Shown here: positions 20,501 to 29,099 of the stretch, one piece after another | How the letters are laid out: each line of letters starts with the position of its first letter | How positions within the stretch are numbered: position 1 is the first letter of the stretch | NCBI GenBank assembly: GCA_009693335.1 | Contig: SHXK01000006.1 | Span: 1-44,647 of the forward strand | Origin: Betaproteobacteria bacterium | GTDB lineage: Bacteria > Pseudomonadota > Gammaproteobacteria > Burkholderiales > SG8-39 | DNA length: 44,647 nucleotides | Direction: 5' to 3' | Notes under the pieces: generated by a model | Databases searched by the model: none | Told to the model about the DNA's origin: nothing | Seen by the model: the letters and a program-made list of their open reading frames with translations, nothing else | Position numbers and translations under genes: made by a program

Positions 20501-21068
20501 TCTCGCGCGTATCGGCAAGACGGTGTTCGGTCTCCTTGCGCCGCTCCTTGTAGCGCGAAATGCCGGCAGCTTCCTCCAGAAAGACCCGCAGCTCATCGGG
20601 TTTGGCATCGATCACCCGCGAAATCATTCCCTGCTCGATGATGGCGTAGGCGCGCGGCCCCAGGCCGGTGCCAAGGAACAGATCGGTGATGTCGCGCCGT
20701 CGGACATGCGCGCCGTTGATGAAATAAGACGACTCGCCGTCGCGTTGCAACACCCGCCGGACCGACAACTCAGCGTATTGCGACCATTGGCCGGCGGCGC
20801 GGCCCAGCGTGTTGTCGAAAATCAACTCGACGCTGGCGCGCGCCAGCGGCTTGCGGTTTCCTGAACCGTTGAATATGACATCCTGCATCGAGTCGCCGCG
20901 CAGGGCCGAAGCGCGTGACTCGCCCAGCACCCAGCGCACAGCGTCGATGACGTTGGACTTGCCGCATCCGTTCGGGCCGACGATGCCGACCAGCTGACCG
21001 GGAACGTGAATCGCGGTCGGATCGACGAAGGATTTGAAGCCCGCGAGCTTTACCAGCGTCAGACGCAC
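17562..21068 (-). CDS. smc: Chromosome segregation ATPase SMC
   Basis: The core of the condensin-like SMC-ScpAB complex that organises and separates chromosomes. From a GTG at 21068 the protein has 1168 residues, the standard length, and begins MRLTLVKLAGFKSFVDP. The N-terminal ATPase half has Walker A GPNGCGKSN (31-39); long coiled coils follow on both sides of a hinge (about 500-660); the C-terminal half has the signature LLSGGEKALTA (near 1066) and Walker B FCLLDEVDAPLDD (near 1089). The frame remains open to 21152 but the extra residues do not match the family. scpA and scpB are encoded at 36.8-38.2 kb. smc heads a long minus-strand gene run. Confidence 0.96.
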   Translation of the reverse strand: MRLTLVKLAGFKSFVDPTAIHVPGQLVGIVGPNGCGKSNVIDAVRWVLGESRASALRGDSMQDVIFNGSGNRKPLARASVELIFDNTLGRAAGQWSQYAELSVRRVLQRDGESSYFINGAHVRRRDITDLFLGTGLGPRAYAIIEQGMISRVIDAKPDELRVFLEEAAGISRYKERRKETEHRLADTRENLARVTDIRAELGAQIEKLEGQAKIATRYQDLQQELQLKQHLLWFLRRKDAAAEREKHAKEIAGVSNEVEAATARLREVENHVESARVAHFAAGDGLNAAQAALYAANAEVAQHESELRHVEESRHRLESQHTERRSQLGSWREQRSQLTQALHMWAARSGGAKQRVTEAQTSLAAENLRLPESEYAYRARQEQLNETRSKLLQTESRLLLEQQKVAHLEGNLQSLTRRRERLEAELQSLAEPDPAGMHAANERVLQFDRAMAQAQAGVDALQVETETLALTSAAAAEIDAQASREHTAADAQFNTLKQVQAAAEEEPPLHAWLERHHLAALPRFWQKIRIDHGWETAVESVLRERLHALELGDSSSLGADRPPVKANLFGPGSSHATAALPGLTPLQDKVHAIDDKLAGALADWFAGVYLTEATPTAEQRAALPAGASLVNRQGDQFTRHTLSFHAPDTADAGILARQSEIESLEQRCRVLSDRAVASALEAKRIEGQLAQGNAALEQGRDAVGARQQEKHDAQIEALKLGQALERYRERTTQIGDEIGLLLQEAGRDGAQLTEAREAAARIEEEIPEAKQQLAAVRAEYVAAESALAGQRIRTQQAGREAQDAVFGEREIAAKITEIDNSVRIIDQQISHAEVEVARLTEELAVDPVPAVRSALHAAAESRMGCEKTLAAARDTVEVAASALRSLEEDRLKIENLIAPLRERINELRLKEQAAQINHDQYEMQLHEASSDETLLAEQSKSAARPSVLQGDITRLTQAVSELGAVNLVALDELASGRERKGFLDAQSADLEEAITTLESAIRRIDRETRELLRQTFDSVNRHFGSLFPVLFGGGEAKLIMTGEEILDAGVQVMAHPPGKRNANIHLLSGGEKALTAISLVFSMFQLNPAPFCLLDEVDAPLDDSNTARFCELVRKMSAQTQFLFISHNKITMEMATQLIGVTMPESGVSRVVAVDIEEALRIREELAA

Positions 21069-21125
21069 GTGAGAGGGGTACCGTGCAGCGTGGGGCTGGT
21101 TCTTAATGTGGAGTATTTCGGCGAC

Positions 21126-21148
21126 ATTTTCAGCTTTTGAAAATGATA
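21126..21148. promoter_or_regulatory. Candidate smc promoter -10 and adjacent inverted repeat
   Basis: On the minus strand TATCAT (21143-21148) is preceded by TGG, an extended -10 pointing at smc; no clear -35 is seen. Overlapping its downstream edge is a 19-base inverted repeat with arms ATTTTCA and TGAAAAT separated by five bases (21126-21144). This would cover the smc transcription start and lies in the 132-base region divergent to queF. The symmetry is clear; its role as an operator is an inference. Confidence 0.4.
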
Positions 21149-21200
21149 CCATCCGCTGGCACGCTTGCTCTCGTTTTCCGTCATGTTTTTGAGTTTTTAA

Positions 21201-21575
21201 ATGCCCTCACGTCCTAGCCAAAGTCTGCAAACCTTCGTTAATCCGTCGCCGCGGCGCGATTACCGGATTAGCATGGAGATTCCTGAATTCACCTGTCTGT
21301 GCCCACTGACCGGGCAGCCCGATTTCGCCAGCCTGTCGCTCGAGTACATTCCCGACCGCCGCTGCGTGGAACTGAAGTCGCTCAAGCTGTATGTCTGGTC
21401 CTACCGCGACCAGGGCGCATTCCATGAAGCGGTGACCAATCGCATCCTGGAAGACCTGGTGCGCGCCACCCAACCGCGCTATATGCGGCTGAGCGCAAAA
21501 TTCAACGTGCGCGGCGGAATTATTACGGCCATCGTGGTCGAGCACCGCAAGCGCGGCTGGAAACCAAAAAACTAA
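21201..21575 (+). CDS. queF: NADPH-dependent 7-cyano-7-deazaguanine reductase (preQ0 reductase)
   Basis: Reduces preQ0 to preQ1 in queuosine synthesis. This is the short, single-domain form: 124 residues. The catalytic motif [14 protein letters not shown] is intact, with the thioimide-forming Cys at about 34 and the general acid Asp at about 41, and the substrate-binding [21 protein letters not shown] motif follows. NADPH-binding and C-terminal [15 protein letters not shown] residues fit this form. The ribosome-binding site is weak (GAG in TTGAGTTTTTAA). It is divergent from smc and followed by dapD 36 bases on. I see no preQ1 riboswitch-like sequence upstream. Confidence 0.94.
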   Translation: MPSRPSQSLQTFVNPSPRRDYRISMEIPEFTCLCPLTGQPDFASLSLEYIPDRRCVELKSLKLYVWSYRDQGAFHEAVTNRILEDLVRATQPRYMRLSAKFNVRGGIITAIVVEHRKRGWKPKN

Positions 21576-21611
21576 ATCGCGCCTGAATTCACGGCTAAAC
21601 TTCGAGGCTCT

Positions 21612-22433
21612 ATGGATAGCACGCAAAAAACGATCGAGGAAGCTTGGGATGGCCGCGCCGCTCTGACCCCTGCCACCGCGTCCAAGGACCTGCGCGACGC
21701 TGTTGAGGAAGTCATTGCCGGCCTCGATGCCGGTGCACTGCGGGTCGCCGAGAAGATCGGCGGCAGTTGGATCACGCACCAGTGGATCAAGAAAGCGGTG
21801 CTACTGTCCTTTCGTCTCGAAGACAACCGCGTGTTGCCGGGCGGCTCGACCAACTACTACGACAAAGTGCCATCGAAGTTCGCGTCTTTTAGTTCTGAAG
21901 AATTCAAACAAGGAGGCTATCGCGTCGTCCCGCCTGCCATGGCGCGCCGCGGCGCCTTCCTCGCCAAGAACGTGGTGCTGATGCCTTCCTACGTCAACAT
22001 CGGCGCCTACGTGGATGAAGGCAGCATGGTGGATACCTGGGCCACGGTCGGCTCTTGCGCACAGATCGGCAAGAACGTCCACCTCTCGGGGGGCGTCGGC
22101 ATCGGCGGGGTGCTCGAACCGGTGCAAGCCGGTCCGGTCATCATCGAGGACAACTGCTTCATCGGCGCCCGCTCGGAGGTTGTCGAAGGCGTGATCGTCG
22201 AAGAAAACAGCGTGCTTTCGATGGGTGTTTTCATCGGCCTAAGCACCAAGATTTTCGACCGGCAAACAGGTGAAATTTTCTATGGCCGCGTCCCCTCGGG
22301 TTCCGTGGTGGTGGCCGGGACGCTGCCTTCGGCAGAGGGCAACTGCGCTCTATACTGCGCGGTAATCGTCAAGCGGGTGGATGCCAAGACCCGCGCCAAG
22401 ACCAGCCTTAACGAACTCCTGCGTGGAGATTAA
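21612..22433 (+). CDS. dapD: Tetrahydrodipicolinate N-succinyltransferase
   Basis: Transfers succinyl from succinyl-CoA to tetrahydrodipicolinate in the succinylase route to diaminopimelate and lysine. The 273-residue length is standard. The N-terminal helical domain carries [27 protein letters not shown]; the centre is a left-handed beta helix of hexapeptide repeats ([43 protein letters not shown] is split over several turns); the C-terminus is [18 protein letters not shown] lies just before the ATG. pilU and dapE follow on the same strand, and dapE catalyses a later step of the same pathway. Confidence 0.97.
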   Translation: MDSTQKTIEEAWDGRAALTPATASKDLRDAVEEVIAGLDAGALRVAEKIGGSWITHQWIKKAVLLSFRLEDNRVLPGGSTNYYDKVPSKFASFSSEEFKQGGYRVVPPAMARRGAFLAKNVVLMPSYVNIGAYVDEGSMVDTWATVGSCAQIGKNVHLSGGVGIGGVLEPVQAGPVIIEDNCFIGARSEVVEGVIVEENSVLSMGVFIGLSTKIFDRQTGEIFYGRVPSGSVVVAGTLPSAEGNCALYCAVIVKRVDAKTRAKTSLNELLRGD

Positions 22434-22470
22434 GGGCTAAACTAGGCCCTCTCGTTAGGGGAGCGCAGCT

Positions 22471-23664
22471 ATGGCCGCGATGAAGCGCCTGTTCCAGTTG
22501 ATGGCCAGTAAAAAGGCCTCGGACATCTTCCTGTCGGTCGGCTCGCCCATCAACATCAAGATCAACGGCCTCGCGATGCCGGTCAACCAGAGCCTACTCA
22601 ACGCGGATGCGGTCAAGGCGCTGCTCTACGAGGTGCTGAGCGAGCTCCAGATCAAGGAATACGAAGAGCAGATGGAGCTGAACACGGCCTTTGCTCTGGA
22701 AGGCGTCGGCGTCTTCCGTATCAGCGCCTTCCGCCAGAAGGGCTCGCCAGCGGTGGTGGTGCGCTACATCCCCGGCAGCGTGCCGGTGTTCGACACCCTG
22801 GGGCTACCGGCGGTCCTCAAGGAAATCGTTATGCAAAAGCGCGGCCTGATCCTGATGGTTGGCGCCACCGGCTCGGGCAAGTCCACCTCGCTATCTTCGA
22901 TGCTCGATCTGCGCAACGAGCAAAAATCCGGCCATATCCTGACGCTGGAAGACCCGATCGAATTCATCTTCCAGAACAAGAAATCGATCGTCAACCAGCG
23001 CGAAGTGGGCACCGATACCAAGAGCTTCGAAGCGGCGCTGAAGAACGCGTTGCGGCAAGCGCCGGACTGCATCCTGATCGGTGAAATCCGCGACCAGCGG
23101 ACCATGGGCATGGCGCTCGCCTATGCGCAATCCGGCCACCTGACGCTGGCCACGCTGCACGCCAATAACAGCTACCATGCGATGAATCGGATCATCAGCT
23201 TCTATCCGCTGGAGAATCGGCCGACGCTGTTGCTCGACCTGTCGGCTGCGCTGCAGGCGATCGTCTCGCAGCGCCTGGTGCGCACCAAGACCGGCGCCCG
23301 CCGCGCTGCCGTGGAAGTGCTGCTGAACACGCGCCATATCGCGGACTTGATCGAGAAAGGCCAGATCAACGAAATCAAGGAAGCGATGGAGAAAAGCCTC
23401 TCGCCCGGCTCGCAAACCTTCGAGCAAGCGCTATTCAGCCTGTTCATGGCAGGTGTGATCACACAAGACGAATGCATGGCGAACGCCGATTCGGCCACCA
23501 ACATGCTGTGGCTGATCAACCAGGCGACTGCCGGGTCCCTATCCTCGGTGGTGGCGGGCGCGCCCGCCACCAGAAAGCAGGACCAGAAGCAGGACCGCAT
23601 CCTCCCTGGCCCCGCCAATATCGACACAACCTTCAGTGATTTCAAAATCGACGCCAGCGCTTAA
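22471..23664 (+). CDS. pilU: PilT/PilU-family twitching motility ATPase, probably PilU
   Basis: A hexameric ATPase of the type IV pilus retraction machinery. The N-terminal domain has [25 protein letters not shown], closer to PilU than PilT. The ATPase core has Walker A GATGSGKS (131-138), an Asp box TLEDPIEF, Walker [10 protein letters not shown] (near 200) and a His box TLHANN. At 397 residues it matches PilU length. GGGGAG lies seven bases before the ATG at 22471; a second ATG three codons on is also possible. No pilT is next to it; it lies between two lysine-pathway genes, dapD and dapE. PilU normally works with PilT, so the partner must be elsewhere. Confidence 0.88.
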   Translation: MAAMKRLFQLMASKKASDIFLSVGSPINIKINGLAMPVNQSLLNADAVKALLYEVLSELQIKEYEEQMELNTAFALEGVGVFRISAFRQKGSPAVVVRYIPGSVPVFDTLGLPAVLKEIVMQKRGLILMVGATGSGKSTSLSSMLDLRNEQKSGHILTLEDPIEFIFQNKKSIVNQREVGTDTKSFEAALKNALRQAPDCILIGEIRDQRTMGMALAYAQSGHLTLATLHANNSYHAMNRIISFYPLENRPTLLLDLSAALQAIVSQRLVRTKTGARRAAVEVLLNTRHIADLIEKGQINEIKEAMEKSLSPGSQTFEQALFSLFMAGVITQDECMANADSATNMLWLINQATAGSLSSVVAGAPATRKQDQKQDRILPGPANIDTTFSDFKIDASA

Positions 23665-23692
23665 TGACTCACCAGCGCCGAGGACCGCCGCC

Positions 23693-24820
23693 TTGCTAGG
23701 GACGCTTGAACTTGCACAGGAGTTGATAAGCCGGCGCTCTCTCACGCCTGACGATGGGGGCTGCCAGGATTTGCTCGCCTCGCGCCTGTCCGCGGCGGGT
23801 TTCCAGTGTGAGTTCATCACTTGCGGTTCGGTGAGCAACCTGTGGGCCCGACGTGGCAATGCCCGGCCCCTGCTCTGCTTTGCCGGCCATACGGACGTGG
23901 TGCCGACCGGACCGCTCGCCGAATGGCTGAGCGATCCCTTCACGCCCACGCTACGCGACGGTCGTCTCTACGGGCGTGGCGCGGCGGACATGAAATCCTC
24001 GATCGCTGCCTTCGTCGTCGCCGTCGAGGCCTTCGCGCGCGAGCGCCCCACGCACGAGGGATCGATCGCCTTGCTGCTCACCTCGGATGAGGAAGGACCG
24101 TCCGTGGACGGCACCGTGCGCGTCGTGGAACGCCTCAAAGCACGCGGCGAGACGCTGGATTACTGCATCGTAGGCGAACCATCGTCCGCTAAAACTCTGG
24201 GTGACACGGTACGGGTCGGTAGACGCGGTTCCCTGTCGGCCAGGCTCACAATACGCGGCGTGCAGGGGCACGTCGCTTATCCCGAACAGGTGAAAAATCC
24301 GCTCCACCTGCTGGCGCCCGCACTGGCCGAGATCGTGGCAACCAGCTGGGACGCAGGCAATGAATTTTTCCCGCCGACCAGTTTCCAAGTCTCCAATCTG
24401 AATGCCGGCACCGGTGCGGAGAACGTAGTCCCTGGTTCAGTCGAAATTCTCTGCAATTTCCGCTTCTCCACCGCCAGCAGCGAAACTTCCCTTAAAGAGC
24501 GCTTCGCCGCAGTGTTGCGCAAGCACAAGCTGGACTATTCGTTGGCCTGGACGCTCGGCGGCAAGCCTTTCCTCAGCAAGCCGGGCAAACTGACCGCGGC
24601 AGTGCAGCGCTCGGTGCAGGCACAAACCGGGCTGCTGCCTGAATTGTCCACTGCTGGCGGCACCTCGGATGGCCGCTTCCTCATCGACATCTGCCCCGAG
24701 ATCGTGGAACTGGGTCCCGTCAACGCCAGCATCCACAAGCTGAACGAGCACATCGAACTCGCCGCATTCGAAACACTGCCGCGCATCTATCTCGACATCC
24801 TGCGCTCGCTGCTGCCTTGA
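23693..24820 (+). CDS. dapE: Succinyl-diaminopimelate desuccinylase
   Basis: Removes succinyl from N-succinyl-LL-diaminopimelate, a zinc M20-family hydrolase in lysine and cell-wall synthesis. Metal and catalytic residues are visible: H66 in [11 protein letters not shown]99 in [10 protein letters not shown], the catalytic EE in SDEEGPS, and the C-terminal His in [14 protein letters not shown] placed the start at TTG 23693 because GAGG lies nine bases upstream and the result, 375 residues beginning [12 protein letters not shown], matches the family exactly; the open frame reaches a GTG at 23636 inside pilU but lacks a ribosome site. The stop overlaps the start of prmB by four bases (TTGA). Confidence 0.95.
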   Translation: MLGTLELAQELISRRSLTPDDGGCQDLLASRLSAAGFQCEFITCGSVSNLWARRGNARPLLCFAGHTDVVPTGPLAEWLSDPFTPTLRDGRLYGRGAADMKSSIAAFVVAVEAFARERPTHEGSIALLLTSDEEGPSVDGTVRVVERLKARGETLDYCIVGEPSSAKTLGDTVRVGRRGSLSARLTIRGVQGHVAYPEQVKNPLHLLAPALAEIVATSWDAGNEFFPPTSFQVSNLNAGTGAENVVPGSVEILCNFRFSTASSETSLKERFAAVLRKHKLDYSLAWTLGGKPFLSKPGKLTAAVQRSVQAQTGLLPELSTAGGTSDGRFLIDICPEIVELGPVNASIHKLNEHIELAAFETLPRIYLDILRSLLP

Positions 24821-25680
24821 AGGTATCGCGCTTGTTGCGTGAAACCGCGCAACGTTTCTCGCATGCTGGGCTGCATTACGGGCACGGCACGCACAACGCG
24901 AAAGAAGAAGCGGCCTGGCTTATTTCCTCGGTGCTGGGCTACCTGCTGGAGGAAGAAGTCGCGCCAACTGCCCGCCAGAAGATCGAGGCGCTGGTCAGGC
25001 GCCGCATACGCCAACGCCTTCCGCTGGCTTACCTGCTGAAGGAAGCCTGGCTAGGGGAGCATGCCTTCTATATCGACCAGCGCGCCATCGTGCCGCGCTC
25101 CTTCATTGCCGAACTGCTGCGCGAGCGCTTCGAACCGTGGTTGCTGCGCGAACCGAAACGGGCACTAGACCTGTGTACCGGCTCGGGTTGCCTCGCCGTC
25201 CTGCTGGCGCTTGAATTTCCAAAAACCAGGATCGATGCCGCCGACCTGTCACCGCAAGCGCTAGCAGTCGCGCGCATCAACATCAAGCAACATGACCTAG
25301 GCAAGCGCATTCGCGCCGTCCGTTCAGACCTGTTCGGCGCGCTTGGAGAACAAAAATACGATCTCATCATCAGCAACCCGCCCTACGTGACCGCGCGCTC
25401 GATGCGCAAGTTGCCCAAGGAGTACCGGCATGAACCGGCGATGTCGCTCGCCGCGGGCAAGGACGGCCTCGACCTGGTGCATAGGATCCTCGTCGAGGCG
25501 AAGCCCCATCTGACGCCGAATGGCCTCTTGGTCTGCGAAATCGGCGGCAACCGCAAGGCGCTGGAACGCGCCTATCCGAAGATCGAATTCACCTGGCCGG
25601 AAACCAGCGATCCCGGCAGCGTGTTCATCCTGCGCAGGGCGCAACTGCCGGGAAATGCCTGCAGCACAACTCGCCAATAA
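24817..25680 (+). CDS. prmB: Ribosomal protein L3 N5-glutamine methyltransferase
   Basis: Methylates a glutamine of ribosomal protein L3 using S-adenosylmethionine. The N-terminal helical domain (residues 1-90) includes [21 protein letters not shown]; the methyltransferase domain has the SAM motif [16 protein letters not shown] and the glutamine-binding NPPYV near 187. This pattern and the length of 287 residues fit PrmB better than PrmC, which has a different N-terminal part. The start is TTG at 24817, overlapping the dapE stop (TTGA), with translation likely coupled. The gene ends 21 bases before the tRNA-His gene on the opposite strand. Confidence 0.92.
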   Translation: MKVSRLLRETAQRFSHAGLHYGHGTHNAKEEAAWLISSVLGYLLEEEVAPTARQKIEALVRRRIRQRLPLAYLLKEAWLGEHAFYIDQRAIVPRSFIAELLRERFEPWLLREPKRALDLCTGSGCLAVLLALEFPKTRIDAADLSPQALAVARINIKQHDLGKRIRAVRSDLFGALGEQKYDLIISNPPYVTARSMRKLPKEYRHEPAMSLAAGKDGLDLVHRILVEAKPHLTPNGLLVCEIGGNRKALERAYPKIEFTWPETSDPGSVFILRRAQLPGNACSTTRQ

Positions 25681-25701
25681 GCCAAGCGCACTTGCATCAG
25701 C

Positions 25702-25777
25702 TGGGGTGACCGATGGGACTCGAACCCACAACAACCGGAATCACAATCCGGGACTCTACCATTGAGCTACGGCCACC
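25702..25777 (-). tRNA. tRNA-His (GTG)
   Basis: A full cloverleaf can be drawn on the minus strand, with an encoded extra 5' G (G-1) opposite the discriminator C, as is diagnostic for tRNA-His. The anticodon loop is TTGTGAT between CCGGA/TCCGG arms, the T loop is GGTTCGAGTCC-like, and the 3' CCA is encoded. One acceptor pair is G-T. It is the last of three tandem tRNA genes. Confidence 0.97.
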
Positions 25778-25796
25778 ATTGCGATCTCTATTCTAC

Positions 25797-25873
25797 TGGC
25801 CTGCCCGGCGGGACTCGAACCCACAACCCCCAGCTTAGAAGGCTGGTGCTCTATCCGGTTGAGCTACGGGCAG
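25797..25873 (-). tRNA. tRNA-Arg (TCT)
   Basis: The minus strand folds into a 77-base tRNA with a perfect seven-pair acceptor stem (CTGCCCG/CGGGCAG), anticodon stem CCAGC/GCTGG with loop CTTCTAA giving anticodon TCT, a T loop with GGTTCGAGTCC, and an encoded CCA. It lies 19 bases before tRNA-His and 50 bases after tRNA-Pro, consistent with one tricistronic transcript. Confidence 0.97.
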
Positions 25874-25923
25874 ATTGGCTGCTTTCTGCCTCGCAGTTTC
25901 ACCTGCAGGTGCCGGGGCAGGTC

Positions 25924-26000
25924 TGGTCGGGGTGGAGAGATTCGAACTCCCGACATCCTGCTCCCAAAGCAGGCGCGCTACCAGGCTGCGCTACACCCCG
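25924..26000 (-). tRNA. tRNA-Pro (TGG)
   Basis: A 77-base cloverleaf on the minus strand with acceptor stem CGGGGTG/CACCCCG, anticodon stem CCTGC/GCAGG and loop TTTGGGA giving anticodon TGG, T loop GAGTTCGAATCTC and encoded CCA. It is the first of three tandem tRNA genes (Pro, Arg, His). The first base is C1, as is usual for bacterial proline tRNA. Confidence 0.97.
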
Positions 26001-26013
26001 AAAACAGGGCGCA

Positions 26014-26019
26014 ATAATA
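26014..26019 (-). promoter_or_regulatory. Candidate -10 of the tRNA Pro-Arg-His transcript
   Basis: TATTAT on the minus strand lies about 13 bases before the first base of tRNA-Pro. It is followed by a GC-rich stretch (TGCGCCCTG), typical of stringently controlled stable-RNA promoters, and preceded by an A-rich tract. I do not find a convincing -35. Confidence 0.35.
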
Positions 26020-26031
26020 CTCTTTTTCGGC

Positions 26032-26060
26032 TTGCGGCAGGAGCGCATTTCTGCTAAAAA
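26032..26060 (+). promoter_or_regulatory. Candidate dksA promoter
   Basis: TTGCGG (26032-26037), a 17-base spacer, and TAAAAA (26055-26060) preceded by TGC, giving an extended -10. It starts about 30 bases before the dksA ATG and is back-to-back with the tRNA promoter. Matches to consensus are moderate (3/6 and 4/6). Confidence 0.4.
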
Positions 26061-26091
26061 GTCTGCCTTCATTTTTTAGTTGATACTCGCA

Positions 26092-26517
26092 ATGCCACTG
26101 GAACAAAAGAAAAATGGTTTCACGCCCTACGCCTCTAAAAAGGGCGAGGAGTACATGAATACCAAGCAGCGCTCCCATTTCCGCAAGATACTCGACAACC
26201 TCAAAGCCGAGTTGTCCCAGGAGATCGACCGTACCGTCCACACCATGCAGGATGAGGCGACCGTGTTCGCGGACCCGAACGACCGTGCCAGCCAGGAATC
26301 CGACATGGCGCTGGAGCTGCGCAACCGCGACCGCGAAAGGAAGTTAATCAAGAAGATCAACGAAACCATCGCCCGCATTGCCGCCAACGAATACGGCTAC
26401 TGCGAGAGCTGCGGGGTTGAGATCGGCTTGAAGCGCCTGGAAGCGCGCCCTACCGCTACGCTCTGCATCGACTGCAAGACCCTCGATGAGATGCGCGAGC
26501 GGCAGGTGGCCAAGTAA
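26092..26517 (+). CDS. dksA: RNA polymerase-binding transcription factor DksA
   Basis: Binds the secondary channel of RNA polymerase and works with ppGpp to lower rRNA and tRNA transcription. The 141-residue protein has a coiled coil with the acidic tip DPNDRA (D61 and D64, matching the essential DxxDxA), the LRNRDRERKLIKKI helix, and a four-Cys zinc finger (C104, C107, C125, C128). I used ATG 26092; it lacks a good ribosome-binding site, and a TTG at 26080 or the ATG in EEYMNTKQ are alternatives. The sequence GEEYMN matches the conserved family N-terminus, favouring the longer form. It is divergent from the tRNA cluster whose transcription DksA-type factors commonly control. Confidence 0.95.
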   Translation: MPLEQKKNGFTPYASKKGEEYMNTKQRSHFRKILDNLKAELSQEIDRTVHTMQDEATVFADPNDRASQESDMALELRNRDRERKLIKKINETIARIAANEYGYCESCGVEIGLKRLEARPTATLCIDCKTLDEMRERQVAK

Positions 26518-26536
26518 TTCTGAGTAAAAAACCCTA

Positions 26537-28642
26537 CTAGCCCTGCTTCGCGGCTTCGGGGGCCCCGACCGCCTTCATCGACAGGCGTACCCTGCCCTTG
26601 TCGTCGGCTTCCAGCACCTTGACCTTCACCGTCTGGCCTTCCTTCAGGTGGTCGGATACGGCGTTGACTCTTTCCTGGCTGATCTGTGAGATGTGCAGTA
26701 GGCCGTCACGACCCGGCAGCAACTGCACAATGGCGCCGAAATCGAGCAGCCGCAGCACCGTACCCTCGTAAACCTTGCCCACTTCAACGTCGGCGGTCAG
26801 GTCTCTGATCCGCTTGGCCGCCGCTTCCCCGCCCTCGGGCGAGACGCAGGCGATGGAGATCATGCCGTCATCCTCGATCTCGATCGTAGTGCCGGTTTCT
26901 TCCTGGATGCCGCGGATCACCACGCCACCCTTGCCGATCACGTCGCGGATCTTGTCCGGGTTGATCTTTATCTTGATGATGCGCGGCGCAAACGTGGAGA
27001 GCTCGGTGCGCGAGCCGCCGATCGAATCGCGCATCTGCTGCAAGATCGACAAGCGCCCTTCGCGCGCCTGCGCTAGTGCTACGCCCATGATCTCCTTGGT
27101 GATGGACTCGATTTTCAGGTCCATCTGCAACGCGGTAAGCCCCTTGTCGGTGCCCGCGACCTTGAAGTCCATGTCGCCAAGGTGATCCTCGTCGCCGAGG
27201 ATGTCGGTGAGCACCGCGAAGCGTTTGCCTTCCTTGATCAGCCCCATGGCGATGCCCGCGACGTGATCCTTGATCGGCACCCCAGCATCCATCAGCGCCA
27301 GACTGCCGCCGCAGACCGAGGCCATCGAGGAGGAGCCGTTCGACTCAGTAATCTCCGACACGATGCGCAACGAGTAACCGAAATCCGCAGCCGGCGGCAG
27401 CATGCCCACCAGGGAACGCTTGGCCAGTCGGCCATGGCCGACCTCGCGGCGCTTGGTAAATCCATAGCGACCGGTTTCGCCGGTCGCATACGGAGGAAAG
27501 TTGTAGTGGAACATGAAGCGCTCGCGGTACTCGCCCGCCAGCGCGTCGATGATCTGCTCGTCGCGCCCGGTGCCCAGGGTGACGGTGACCAGCGCCTGCG
27601 TCTCGCCGCGCGTGAACAGCGCCGAGCCGTGGGTGCGCGGCAGCACGCCGGTACGGATGGTAATCGGGCGCACAGTGCGCGTATCGCGGCCGTCTATGCG
27701 TGGCTCACCATCGAGTATCTGGTTGCGCACGATCTTGGATTCCACCGCGAAGCACAGGTCTTTCACGGTGTTGGCATCCGGGCCGCCTACCGCGCCCACG
27801 CCCACCGCCTCGAACACGCGCTTCCAGATTGCGTCGATCGCCTCCGAGCGTGCGCCCTTCTGGCGCATGGCGAAAGCCAGCCGCAAGTCGGCTTCCGAGA
27901 GGTCGACGATTTTCGCCGCCAAAGCCTCGTCCTTGGGCGGCGCTTTCCAGTCCCAAGCCGGTTTCGCCGCCACTTCCGCAAGCTCCTCGATGGCATTGAT
28001 CGCCGCCTGCATCTGCTCGTGGCCATAGACCACTGCCCCCAGCATCACATCCTCGGGCAGCTCCAGCGCCTCGGACTCGACCATCAGCACGCCCTGGCTG
28101 GTGCCGGCCACCACTAGATTGAGCTGCGATTCTTTCAGCTGGGACAGCGTCGGGTTAAGAACGTACTGGCCGTTGAGATAGCCAACGCGGGCAGCACCAA
28201 TCGGACCGTTGAACGGAATGCCAGACAGCGTGAGCGCCGCGGACACCGCGATCATCGCCGGAATGTCGGCGTCCACCTCAGGATTGAGGGACAGAACCTG
28301 CGCCACGACTTGCACTTCGTTGTAGAAACCGTCCGGGAATAGCGGTCGTATCGGGCGATCGATCAAACGGGAGGTCAGGATCTCTTTCTCGGTTGGGCGT
28401 CCCTCGCGTTTGAAAAAGCCGCCGGGAATCTTGCCGGCGGCATAGGTCTTCTCGGCGTAGTCGACGGTCAGCGGGAAAAAACTCTGCCCAGGTTTGGCCG
28501 CTTTCGACGCCGTCACCGCGGCCAGCACCACCGTGTCATCAACAGTGCAGAGTACTGCGCCGTGCGCCTGGCGGGCGATTTCGCCAGTCTCCAGGGTGAC
28601 TTGCTGCGTGCCTAGGGTAAATGTCTTTTTGATCGGGTTCAA
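26537..28642 (-). CDS. pnp: Polyribonucleotide nucleotidyltransferase (PNPase)
   Basis: Degrades RNA 3' to 5' with phosphate, and is part of the degradosome. Two RNase PH domains (about 1-210 and 315-540) flank a helical linker; the second has [10 protein letters not shown], the FTRGETQAL phosphate loop and [14 protein letters not shown]-terminal KH ([15 protein letters not shown]) and S1 ([19 protein letters not shown]) domains bind RNA. Length of 701 residues is standard. The start is a TTG at 28642 (MNPIKKTF) with AGAGGA seven bases upstream. It follows rpsO by 100 bases, with a terminator-like hairpin between them, the conserved rpsO-pnp arrangement. Confidence 0.97.
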   Translation of the reverse strand: MNPIKKTFTLGTQQVTLETGEIARQAHGAVLCTVDDTVVLAAVTASKAAKPGQSFFPLTVDYAEKTYAAGKIPGGFFKREGRPTEKEILTSRLIDRPIRPLFPDGFYNEVQVVAQVLSLNPEVDADIPAMIAVSAALTLSGIPFNGPIGAARVGYLNGQYVLNPTLSQLKESQLNLVVAGTSQGVLMVESEALELPEDVMLGAVVYGHEQMQAAINAIEELAEVAAKPAWDWKAPPKDEALAAKIVDLSEADLRLAFAMRQKGARSEAIDAIWKRVFEAVGVGAVGGPDANTVKDLCFAVESKIVRNQILDGEPRIDGRDTRTVRPITIRTGVLPRTHGSALFTRGETQALVTVTLGTGRDEQIIDALAGEYRERFMFHYNFPPYATGETGRYGFTKRREVGHGRLAKRSLVGMLPPAADFGYSLRIVSEITESNGSSSMASVCGGSLALMDAGVPIKDHVAGIAMGLIKEGKRFAVLTDILGDEDHLGDMDFKVAGTDKGLTALQMDLKIESITKEIMGVALAQAREGRLSILQQMRDSIGGSRTELSTFAPRIIKIKINPDKIRDVIGKGGVVIRGIQEETGTTIEIEDDGMISIACVSPEGGEAAAKRIRDLTADVEVGKVYEGTVLRLLDFGAIVQLLPGRDGLLHISQISQERVNAVSDHLKEGQTVKVKVLEADDKGRVRLSMKAVGAPEAAKQG

Positions 28643-28669
28643 AGGGAATCCTCTGTTTGGGGACGCAGC

Positions 28670-28700
28670 AAAAAACGCGCATCGGTGCGATGAGCGTTTT
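28670..28700 (-). terminator. Intrinsic terminator-like hairpin between rpsO and pnp
   Basis: On the minus strand AAAACGCTCATCG pairs with CGATGCGCGTTTT around a CAC loop, with one mismatch, and the 3' arm ends in six T. Its position after rpsO matches the attenuating rpsO terminator known in enterobacteria, which sets the ratio of S15 to PNPase. Confidence 0.65.
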
Positions 28701-28742
28701 CCTGCTACGGCATGCGGAAAATGGACAGGAACTGCGTGGCGA

Positions 28743-29012
28743 CTACTTGCGCAGCCCGAGCCGCTCGATCAGCGAGCGGTACTTGTCGGCGTCTTTGCGC
28801 TTCAGATAATCCAGAAGCTTGCGACGCTGGCTGACCATCTTCAGCAGGCCACGCCGGGAATGGAAATCCTTGACGTGGGACTTGAAGTGCCCGGCCAGAC
28901 TGTTGATGCGCTCGGTGAGGAGCGCGATCTGTACTTCCGGGGAACCGGTATCGTTTCCGGCACGCTGGTGCTCCTTGACCACCTGCGCTTTTTGCGCCAC
29001 CTGCAAACTCAT
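28743..29012 (-). CDS. rpsO: 30S ribosomal protein S15
   Basis: Primary 16S rRNA-binding protein of the small-subunit platform. The 89-residue length is standard. The signature GDTGSPEVQ-type motif appears as [17 protein letters not shown], followed by [24 protein letters not shown] and a C-terminal RLGLRK. The start at ATG 29012 ([10 protein letters not shown]) matches family length; the open frame continues to 29054 without support. The Shine-Dalgarno (GAGAG) is weak. Its own promoter lies directly upstream, and it can also receive transcripts from truB. Confidence 0.97.
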   Translation of the reverse strand: MSLQVAQKAQVVKEHQRAGNDTGSPEVQIALLTERINSLAGHFKSHVKDFHSRRGLLKMVSQRRKLLDYLKRKDADKYRSLIERLGLRK

Positions 29013-29052
29013 ACGCTTTTCTCTCTTTTTAGGCTCATTGTGTGAGGCGGGC

Positions 29053-29081
29053 ATTCTAGCGATATTGCCACCAGCTTACAA
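29053..29081 (-). promoter_or_regulatory. rpsO promoter
   Basis: On the minus strand TTGTAA (29076-29081) and TAGAAT (29053-29058) are 17 bases apart, matching consensus at 4/6 and 5/6. Transcription would start about 33 bases before rpsO. An internal rpsO promoter is common in this operon. Confidence 0.6.
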
Positions 29082-29099
29082 CAGCTTTTTCTTGTTTTT

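Noticed and set aside
21149-21200. preQ1 riboswitch upstream of queF
   Set aside because: I could not find the short C-rich and A-rich pseudoknot pattern expected; the region is mainly pyrimidine- and T-rich.
25690-26079. Plus-strand frames across the tRNA cluster
   Set aside because: They are antisense readings of three clear tRNA genes.
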